A DNA stretch of 23,153 nt from CAZQAA01 sp964591255 (GTDB lineage: Bacteria > Desulfobacterota > DSM-4660 > Desulfatiglandales > Desulfatiglandaceae). Below the pieces are notes generated by a model. The model saw only the letters and a list, made by a program, of their open reading frames with translations. It had not been told where the DNA came from and did not search any database. The first letter of the stretch is position 1. Each line of letters opens with the position of its first letter. The translations under genes were made by a program, and so were the position numbers. The stretch spans positions 1 through 23,153 of the forward strand of contig CAZQAA010000107.1 of the NCBI GenBank assembly GCA_964591255.1, read 5' to 3'. Below are positions 1 through 5,978 of this stretch, piece by piece.

Positions 1-806
1 GATTTAAAAACTGCAATGGTTTTTATGATTGTGCTGTTTGTAAGTATGATATGGCTATGCGGCAAAGAGTGGAGAGCGGTAAACAGGCCGGTTGGCAGGA
101 TATGATGAGGACAAGATCTGGACTTAATAGGGTATGCAGACACAGCCTTACGAACAGGATTGAAGGTCGAGCCTGTGCATACGACTATGATTGTTCAAGG
201 TGTGATTTTGATCAGTTTTTCGAGGATGTGTGGAGTGCAAAGACAAAGAGCATACCTTATGAGGTGCGGAATATAAAAGGCTTCGAGGTCCCCATGGGCT
301 ATTATTTTCACAACGGCCATACATGGGTCAGGATTGAGAGCGGAGGCTACATCAGGGTTGGCATGGATGATTTTGCCTTGAAGCTTTTAGGAAAGGCAGA
401 CGCATTTGATCTCCCACTCATGGGAAAGGAATTCAATAAGGATGAAGTTGGTTGGGGTCTGAGGCGAGGTGATAACACCGCAGATGTCATTTCACCGGTA
501 GACGGTGTTGTCGTGGAGGTCAACTCTGAGTTGAGAGACAAACCTGATCTGAGTAACAGGGAGCCATATAGCGGTGGCTGGCTGTTTATGCTGCGCACAT
601 CGGATGTCAAGAAAGCGGCAAAGGTTTTGATGCCTGATATGGAGAGTATCCAATGGTTTAATACCGAGATCGATATACTGGAAAAAATGATAGAAGATGT
701 TGCCGGGCCCTTGGCAGCGGACGGGGGTTATTTGAGCGGGGATATATACGGGAGTCTCCCCGGCCTGGGATGGAAAAACTTAACCAAGACCTTTCTTAAG
801 AATTAA
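1..806 (+). CDS. GcvH-like protein with duplicated four-cysteine module (5' end outside window)
   Basis: The frame is open to the left edge from base 3, and the residues before the first in-window ATG (51) hold a good C-x5-C-x2-C-x-Y-D motif (codons 12-50) that matches the N-terminus of the paralog at 860. The true start therefore lies upstream of the window, and ATG 51 is probably internal. A second, complete module follows (C-x12-C-x5-C-x2-C-x-F-D, last Cys codon 201-203). After it comes a GcvH-like hammerhead fold: a GYYFHNGHTWV segment like the 'HEW' start of GcvH, an SPVDG turn, and a C-terminal helix. The residue at the lipoyl-lysine position is Asp (codon 471-473), so lipoylation is not expected. 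The four Cys could bind zinc or an Fe-S cluster, which is inference. The role is unknown. It probably forms one transcript with the next gene (about 50 bp gap). Confidence 0.8.
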   Translation, partial: FKNCNGFYDCAVCKYDMAMRQRVESGKQAGWQDMMRTRSGLNRVCRHSLTNRIEGRACAYDYDCSRCDFDQFFEDVWSAKTKSIPYEVRNIKGFEVPMGYYFHNGHTWVRIESGGYIRVGMDDFALKLLGKADAFDLPLMGKEFNKDEVGWGLRRGDNTADVISPVDGVVVEVNSELRDKPDLSNREPYSGGWLFMLRTSDVKKAAKVLMPDMESIQWFNTEIDILEKMIEDVAGPLAADGGYLSGDIYGSLPGLGWKNLTKTFLKN

Positions 807-859
807 TATCAGATCATCATGTGTATATCTTCTAATATAGGGGATTAGGCAGGTTGAAG

Positions 860-1786
860 ATGAAATTGATACATAAAGGGAGCCGATTTGAAGGGCATAA
901 GCATAACTGTATCTGGATGCAGGCGGGGGTGGTGCGTAGCAAGTTCTGTGAACATGATTACAATTGTCGCGTCTGTCGTTTCGATAAAGTCATGCAAAAA
1001 GCTGCAGATGATAATCAAAAGGAAAGAGAGACAGGCCATGAACCGGGAGGCAGGCGAGGCAGGATCATATCGTGGAGGTCAAAGCTGAGGGAAAGACCTG
1101 CGTGGATGCGTCCCTGTATCCACTATATGAAAGGTAGAATCACCTTTAGGGCATGTACCCATGAATATCACTGCGGCAGTTGCGAGTTTGATCAATATTT
1201 CTATGATCAGTATACCGTGTATACGGTTGTAAAACCGGTTGATGTGCTCGAATTAAGGGGATTCAGGGTTCCCCAGGGATATTACTTGCATCGAGGGCAC
1301 ACATGGGCAAAGATCGAAGAGGGCACTTCTGTAAGGGTGGGTATAGATGACTTTGCCTTTCGGCTGTTTGGACCCTTTGATCAGATCGAGGCCCCACTTA
1401 TCGGTAATGAGGTAAAACAGGATGAGGAGGCCATCAAGATTTTTAGAGGAACGCACCAGGCAAGTTTCCTTTCCCCTGTGAGTGGTGTCGTGACTTCCAC
1501 AAATCCAAGACTGAGAGAGTGTGGGGACCTGTCCAATCATGATCCGTACTCCGAAGGATGGGTCTTGAGAATTCATTCAAATGCCCTGCGTAATGAACTA
1601 AAAAATCTGATAATCGACATCGAGACTAAAAACTTCATGGATAGAGAAGTTGATTCTCTATTTGGTCTTGTAGAAGGAGTAGCGGGTCCTCTCGCTACGG
1701 ACGGAGGCAATTTAGGAAGCAACATTTATGGCAATATGCCGCAGTTGGGATGGGAAAGGTTGACAAGGCGTTTTCTCCACACCTGA
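860..1786 (+). CDS. GcvH-like protein with duplicated four-cysteine module, paralog of the preceding gene
   Basis: 308 aa from ATG 860, which has AGG at 851-853 as a Shine-Dalgarno with a 6-nt spacer; an in-frame TTG at 854 is less likely. Residues 17-42 and 86-111 are two copies of one module, C-x12-C-x5-C-x2-C-x-F-D (Cys 17, 30, 36, 39 and 86, 99, 105, 108), joined by a charged linker. From about residue 120 there is a GcvH-like domain (GYYLHRGHTWAK, VGIDDFAFRLFG, SPVSG) and a conserved ending with GVAGPLATDGG that the first gene also has. The lipoyl-lysine position is Thr, so this is not a working glycine-cleavage H protein, and no gcvT or gcvP lies nearby. The metal-binding and signalling or scaffold roles are inferred; the tandem duplication is seen directly. 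Confidence 0.82.
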   Translation: MKLIHKGSRFEGHKHNCIWMQAGVVRSKFCEHDYNCRVCRFDKVMQKAADDNQKERETGHEPGGRRGRIISWRSKLRERPAWMRPCIHYMKGRITFRACTHEYHCGSCEFDQYFYDQYTVYTVVKPVDVLELRGFRVPQGYYLHRGHTWAKIEEGTSVRVGIDDFAFRLFGPFDQIEAPLIGNEVKQDEEAIKIFRGTHQASFLSPVSGVVTSTNPRLRECGDLSNHDPYSEGWVLRIHSNALRNELKNLIIDIETKNFMDREVDSLFGLVEGVAGPLATDGGNLGSNIYGNMPQLGWERLTRRFLHT

Positions 1787-1791
1787 AAAGT

Positions 1792-2358
1792 CTATTTTTT
1801 CCCCTCCAGCCTCATGATTTCATCCTGCAATAGTATTTCGCAGTAACGGCAGAGCCGGTCGGTTTTCCTGTCCACATCTGTAACGGTACGGCAGTAATGC
1901 ATAATGCACGTACTGTCCGGGCAATGGCGGAGCTTGAATGTATGACCCAGTTCATGTATGGCCTCTTTAATAACTCTGTGATGGTGGTATTCTTGGCATG
2001 TACCGACAGTGGGTGTGGTATTCTTTAAACGACAGGTGGATACAATGCATGCCTTTCCTCCTAACTGGGCCTCCCCATAAACGTGGGTGAGGATGGGAAT
2101 AAACAGATCTACATCAGTAACAGCAAGCACTTTTAGAGTGTGGGGAGGGGCATTATTCGCAAGTTTTTCCAGGATCAGTGTTGAATGATACTGCTTGCGT
2201 TGGGGATCCAGTGCGAATTCTATATCCTGGATAATATATACAAGTCTGGTTTGCCATCCAAAGACCGTTTTGATTTTTTCCCCGATCTGTTTTAGGAGTA
2301 TACTGTCCAGATTCCCAATAGGGCATATGACAATGGTGTATTCTGTTGAAACGATCAA
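1792..2358 (-). CDS. amzA: Archaemetzincin-type zinc metalloprotease
   Basis: 188 aa, usual length for archaemetzincins. The zinc site is H135-E136-L-G-H139-T-F-K-L-R-H145, followed at once by C146-x4-C151-x-M153 and then C170-x2-C173. This fits the family signature (HExxHxxGxxH-C-x4-C-x-M-x(about 17)-C-x2-C) with a catalytic zinc and a second structural zinc. Position 142 is Lys where the family normally has Gly, and the last spacer is 16 residues. The N-terminal YTIVICPIGNL strand matches the usual family start. The start codon is TTG (2356-2358), sharing bases with the TGA stop of the response regulator (TTGA), so translation is probably coupled. The physiological substrate of the bacterial family members is not known. 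Being last in a two-component operon suggests a regulated proteolysis role, which is inference. Confidence 0.85.
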   Translation of the reverse strand: MIVSTEYTIVICPIGNLDSILLKQIGEKIKTVFGWQTRLVYIIQDIEFALDPQRKQYHSTLILEKLANNAPPHTLKVLAVTDVDLFIPILTHVYGEAQLGGKACIVSTCRLKNTTPTVGTCQEYHHHRVIKEAIHELGHTFKLRHCPDSTCIMHYCRTVTDVDRKTDRLCRYCEILLQDEIMRLEGKK

Positions 2359-3698
2359 GTCGGCTTCTGTATGTTGTAACGTTTAATCTTGTTATAAAGT
2401 GTGGAACGGTCAATGCCCAGAGTCTGTGCACTTTTGGATATATTCCATTCGGTTTCCTGGAGCACTTGGATTATATGGAGTTTTTCTACCTCATTAAGGG
2501 ATTTTCGGATGGCGGAGGAGAGACGTTCTGGTTGTAATATGGGCAAATCATGCAACATGATCTTTCGTCCTTTTCCCACAACAACTGCCCTTTCAATGGC
2601 GTTTTGGAGTTCCCGCACGTTACCCGGCCATTCATAAAGCATCATTTCATCAAGCGCCTCCCTGCTGATTTGGTCTATAGGTTTATTGGTTTCCTGGGCA
2701 AAGCGGTGAACAAAGTGTTGGGCCAGAAGCGGGATATCATCCTTCCGTTCACGGAGTGGGGGCATCCTGAAGGAGATGACATTTAGACGATAATATAGGT
2801 CTTCGCGAAATGTCCCTTGCCTGATGGCCTTTTCGAGATCACTGTTTGTAGCAGCGATAACCCTGAAATCTGCCTCAATCGGTTGTGTACCGCCGAGGCG
2901 GTAAAACACCCTGTCTTCTAATATGCGCAGGAGATCTATCTGCATCCTCATGCTTATTTCACCTACTTCATCCAAGAAAAGCGTCCCCCCGTGGGCAAGC
3001 TCTAATCGACCTTTTTTGGTAGTCTTGGCATCCGTGAATGCCCCCTTTTGATATCCGAACAATTCACTTTCCAGGAGATGTTCGGGAAAGGCCCCGCAGT
3101 TGACGATCACAAAAGGGCCTTCGCTACGCGGGCTGTTGGTATGGATTGCCTTTGCAGCCAAGCCTTTGCCAGTGCCTGTCTCTCCGGTAATCAAGACCGT
3201 GGAATCCGTGGGTGCTACATCCTGGATCAGATCAAAGATTTCCTGCATAGGTCTGGACTGCGCGATCATGCTTTCGAACCTGGCCCTGTCTTTATACTCC
3301 TGTTTCAGGTAAAGATTCTCTTTCGCCTGGGCCTGAATGTCTATAATTTTTTCGATGATGACCCCAAGTTCATTGGGGTCGAAGGGTTTGAGCAAGTAAT
3401 CGTAGGCCCCGTTTTTCATAGCCTCAATGGCCGATGGAATAGAGCCATAAGCGGTTATCATGACCACTGCCACATCAGGATCGCTTCCTTTTATCTGTTT
3501 CAGGACATCAAGCCCGCTCATTCCCTCCATCTTGATATCAACAAGAAGTATGTCAAAACGTCTATCTTTGCACTTATACAGGGCCTCTTCCCCGCTGGCT
3601 GCGGTATCCACGTCATGTCCGTCTCGTTCAAGCCAGCCAGCCAGTGATTCCCGCATGATCAATTCATCATCCACAATAAGGATCTTAGTATTGCCCAT
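2355..3698 (-). CDS. NtrC/AtoC-family sigma54-dependent response regulator
   Basis: 447 aa in three parts. The receiver domain (about 1-120) has the acidic pair D10/D11, phosphoacceptor D54, T82 and K104. The AAA+ sigma54 activator domain (about 143-375) has Walker A GETGTGKG at 172-179, the sigma54-contacting GAFTDA loop at 219-224, Walker B (TLFLDEVGE) and the RELQNAIERAVV segment. The C-terminal Fis-type helix-turn-helix (about 400-445) has the SAQTLGIDRSTLYNKIKRY signature. It should activate sigma54 promoters when phosphorylated by the kinase encoded just upstream. ATG at 3696-3698 has GGAG 6 nt before it. The 5' end overlaps the kinase gene by 14 bp and the 3' end overlaps the archaemetzincin gene by 4 bp. 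Target promoters cannot be assigned with confidence from this window. Confidence 0.95.
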   Translation of the reverse strand: MGNTKILIVDDELIMRESLAGWLERDGHDVDTAASGEEALYKCKDRRFDILLVDIKMEGMSGLDVLKQIKGSDPDVAVVMITAYGSIPSAIEAMKNGAYDYLLKPFDPNELGVIIEKIIDIQAQAKENLYLKQEYKDRARFESMIAQSRPMQEIFDLIQDVAPTDSTVLITGETGTGKGLAAKAIHTNSPRSEGPFVIVNCGAFPEHLLESELFGYQKGAFTDAKTTKKGRLELAHGGTLFLDEVGEISMRMQIDLLRILEDRVFYRLGGTQPIEADFRVIAATNSDLEKAIRQGTFREDLYYRLNVISFRMPPLRERKDDIPLLAQHFVHRFAQETNKPIDQISREALDEMMLYEWPGNVRELQNAIERAVVVGKGRKIMLHDLPILQPERLSSAIRKSLNEVEKLHIIQVLQETEWNISKSAQTLGIDRSTLYNKIKRYNIQKPT

Positions 3699-5262
3699 GA
3701 GATTCTCCGACCTGTTCAGGATGCATAGGAGGTCCTTTTATAGGAAATTCTATTTCAAAAGTGCTTCCTGAACCCACTTTTGACTTCACACTAATAAGAC
3801 CGCCGTGTTCTTGAATGATGCCGTAGACCACAGAAAGTCCTAGTCCCACACCTTTGCCGTTTTTCTTGGTCGTAAAAAATGGTTCAAAGACCTTTGGCAG
3901 ATCTTCTTGTGGAATGCCGACACCTGTGTCCGTAAATTTAACATTGATCTTAGCATCTTTAAGTGAATGCCTGGTCTCAATTCTCAAGACACCGCCCCCT
4001 GTCAGTTCCATGGCCTCTACAGCGTTGGAGATAAGATTCATGAATACCTGCTCGATTTGATTTGCCGATCCAACGAGTTCAGGAAGATTTGGGTCCAGAT
4101 CTTTTTCGACCCTGACACCGGTTATCTTGAGGAGATTTAAATTCAGGAACAGTGTCTGTTCGATGAGCCGGTTCAGGCTCAATTTCTGGAGCTCTATTTT
4201 TGACTGTCTGGAGAAGGCAAGCAGGCCGGAAACGATTTCGCTGGTCCTTCTGGTTTCAGTTTCCATCAGGTCAAGGTATTTTACGAATTGTTCCCTCGCC
4301 TTTTGAGTAATAGGCCCCTCTTCAATAATTCGTTTGATTAGTATTATGAGGTTCAATATCCCTGCTATTGGATTATTGATTTCATGTACTACGGATGCGG
4401 CCAGTTTCCCCAGGGATGCTATCTTGTCCTGATGCAAAAGCTTGTTATGCGTCTCCTCCAGTTCTCTGGTTCGCTCCTCCACCATATGTTCCAGCCTTCG
4501 GGTGATCTCTTCCTCTTCCCTTAGACGTACGGTTATATCCCGGCTGATATCAACAAATTTGGCTATTTTGCCATTATCTTCCCATATGGGATATATGCTT
4601 ATTTCAAAATGGCGTTGTTTCCCGGAAGGGTATTCCCGTGTCATGATATGAGTCACGCTTCTCTTGTTTCGTATCACGTCAGTCAGGGGACACGCAATTT
4701 CTTTGTCATCGCATCGCTGACTTGAATTTTGAAATACCTGGTAGCATTTTTTTCCAATCACCTCCTTGCGCAAGCAATGCATCTGCTTTAAAAAGGCATC
4801 ATTGACTCCGACAATCTCAAGATCAGGAGTGATTACTGTTATAACCTCCTGAATCCCGTTAAGGATAGTTTCTATCTCTTTACTCCTACTCCTTAACTTG
4901 CGTTCTTCCACTCCGATGGCCTTCCAGACCATGTCAAAGACCTCATATGACAGAATCCGGATGCGCCGGGGTTTGGTTTCAAGGATATCTTTAAGTATCT
5001 CCTGTTCAGGAGTGAGGATTATAATAAGGTCGATCCCCAATTGTGGGTCATAAAGGTCATGATAGTCACAAATAGTCTTTAGGCCGAATTGTTTGGCATG
5101 CTGCATACCGGGACTTGTGGAATCAGGGTCAGCAATGGCCTGAAGGCGGGCGTTCACATCATTTTGCCTGTAATCGCGCATGGTTTTTTTAATGAATTCT
5201 GCGCAATAACTGCCGCCTCCCACAAGGGCAATATTAATGACAGGGAATACCTTTTGGGGCAT
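3685..5262 (-). CDS. Histidine kinase with N-terminal Rossmann-like domain and PAS domain
   Basis: 525 aa, no membrane segment seen, so probably cytoplasmic. Residues about 8-110 look like a Gfo/Idh/MocA-type nucleotide-binding fold (NIALVGGGSYC loop, ADPD after the second strand, and a DLIIILTP strand). A PAS domain follows at about 130-245 (VITPDLEIVGVND) with several Cys (163, 173, 184, 191), and then a coiled-coil linker. HisKA has the phospho-acceptor H293 in VVHEINNPIAG. HATPase_c (about 395-510) has the N box NLISNAVEAM, G1 DTGVGIP, F box FEPFFTTK and G2 GKGVGLGLS. ATG 5260-5262 has a GGGGGAGAG Shine-Dalgarno. Overlap with the regulator gene marks it as the cognate partner. Sensing of a dinucleotide, a metabolite or redox state is inferred from the domains. 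Confidence 0.93.
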   Translation of the reverse strand: MPQKVFPVINIALVGGGSYCAEFIKKTMRDYRQNDVNARLQAIADPDSTSPGMQHAKQFGLKTICDYHDLYDPQLGIDLIIILTPEQEILKDILETKPRRIRILSYEVFDMVWKAIGVEERKLRSRSKEIETILNGIQEVITVITPDLEIVGVNDAFLKQMHCLRKEVIGKKCYQVFQNSSQRCDDKEIACPLTDVIRNKRSVTHIMTREYPSGKQRHFEISIYPIWEDNGKIAKFVDISRDITVRLREEEEITRRLEHMVEERTRELEETHNKLLHQDKIASLGKLAASVVHEINNPIAGILNLIILIKRIIEEGPITQKAREQFVKYLDLMETETRRTSEIVSGLLAFSRQSKIELQKLSLNRLIEQTLFLNLNLLKITGVRVEKDLDPNLPELVGSANQIEQVFMNLISNAVEAMELTGGGVLRIETRHSLKDAKINVKFTDTGVGIPQEDLPKVFEPFFTTKKNGKGVGLGLSVVYGIIQEHGGLISVKSKVGSGSTFEIEFPIKGPPMHPEQVGESHGQY

Positions 5263-5341
5263 ACAGATACACTCTCCCCCATTCCGGGTATGAAAGAAAT
5301 GTTTTTTACTGTGGATACTATGGATTGGTGTCTGGGTTCAT

Positions 5342-5363
5342 CTCTATTATGTCATAAATAGAG
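5342..5363. promoter_or_regulatory. Interrupted palindrome in leader of the kinase operon (possible operator or hairpin)
   Basis: Arms CTCTATTATG (5342-5351) and CATAAATAGAG (5353-5363) are inverted copies apart from one extra base. The site lies just downstream of the predicted -10 element (5381-5386), between promoter and coding region. It could be a repressor or autoregulation site, or an RNA hairpin. There is no T-tract, so it does not look like a terminator. Confidence 0.35.
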
Positions 5364-5380
5364 TCCCTGCGCTTACTTAA

Positions 5381-5409
5381 AGCATAGCATTCTATCTAAA
5401 GGGTTTCAA
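5381..5409 (-). promoter_or_regulatory. Putative sigma70 promoter of the kinase-regulator-archaemetzincin operon
   Basis: On the minus strand, TTGAAA (5404-5409), a 17-bp spacer and TATGCT (5381-5386). Four or more matches per hexamer and ideal spacing make it a reasonable housekeeping promoter. The predicted leader to the kinase ATG is about 110 nt. No experimental support. Confidence 0.5.
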
Positions 5410-5642
5410 GTTTCACGACTGCTATATCAAACCTTGTGGAAACAGACCTCATGACCCAGTTCAGGCATCGTCAAAAAATCGCCTGTTACATACCGTTTTT
5501 GTTTCGTTAATTCTGGCTTCCTTTTTGAATCGATTTATACTATTCTGCTTTCCGTAGAATTCCTGTATTTATATGAAAATCCTTATACTTTTCCCCATGT
5601 TGGGGAGAGTTGGGAATTGCGATTCAAGCTTGTGTGATAAAA

Positions 5643-5873
5643 ATGAAGGTTCAATATCAGGAAATACGTTTTGGCACGTGTGCAGTAAAAGAGGGTTTTG
5701 TCACCCCTGATCAGGTTGTTAAGGCCATTGAGATTCAGGTAAGAGAGGACCTTTCTACAGGAAGGCATAAGGCGATAGGTGAAATATTACTGGAGCAGGG
5801 AATAATATCCCGTTCAGAACTTGATGATATCCTCCATATAATGTACAAAAGGGGCGGCCGTTCCTCCATATGA
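5643..5873 (+). CDS. Small GspE-N/MshEN-like protein of unknown function
   Basis: 76 aa if started at ATG 5643. It consists of two helix-turn half-motifs of the type found in the N-terminal domain of GspE/PilB ATPases: RFGTCAVKEGFVTPDQVVKA and, after a short linker, IGEILLEQGIISRSELDDIL. Stand-alone proteins of this kind occur in Desulfobacterota; I recall no assigned function. The start is uncertain: ATG 5643 has no clear Shine-Dalgarno, GTG 5634 is equally bare, and TTG 5610 sits directly against the purine-rich run GGGGAGAG (5602-5609), which is too close for normal use. It precedes the ETF oxidoreductase gene by about 105 bp and could be its operon leader. Confidence 0.6.
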   Translation: MKVQYQEIRFGTCAVKEGFVTPDQVVKAIEIQVREDLSTGRHKAIGEILLEQGIISRSELDDILHIMYKRGGRSSI

Positions 5874-5978
5874 TTAAAGACCTGTAGATCCTCCTATGCA
5901 AGAGATGAGTCCTGTGGTGCCAGTTTGTGACTTGATGAAACCAAGACAGGATGGGTCCCGGGTTGGAGTTAGGTGCTC

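Larger units (their letters stand above)
5264..5642. other. Intergenic region between divergent transcription units
   Basis: About 380 bp between the kinase (minus strand) and the small plus-strand gene. Besides the minus-strand promoter and the palindrome, it holds a weak sigma54-like match on the plus strand, TGGC-N8-TTGAA (5514-5530; the -12 element reads GA where GC is expected). Overlapping it is a TATACT hexamer (5536-5541) without a good -35. A short perfect hairpin, CCCCA-TGT-TGGGG, lies at 5593-5605. No ORF with convincing coding character is seen. Confidence 0.4.

Noticed and set aside
51..806. True glycine cleavage H protein (gcvH)
   Set aside because: The lipoyl lysine is missing, Cys-rich modules are added, and no other glycine-cleavage gene is nearby.
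1787..1815. GAAAA/TTTTC pairing between the convergent GcvH-like and archaemetzincin genes as a bidirectional terminator
   Set aside because: A/T-only short stem without GC core; expected by chance.
3048..3647. A 199-codon plus-strand open frame opposite the response regulator
   Set aside because: It lies wholly antisense to a clear NtrC-type gene, and its translation has no recognisable domain. It is a shadow of the real coding frame.
5514..5530. Sigma54 (-24/-12) promoter for the small gene and EMO operon
   Set aside because: TGGC and TTG are spaced well, but the invariant GC of the -12 element is GA. Kept only as a weak match in the intergenic note.
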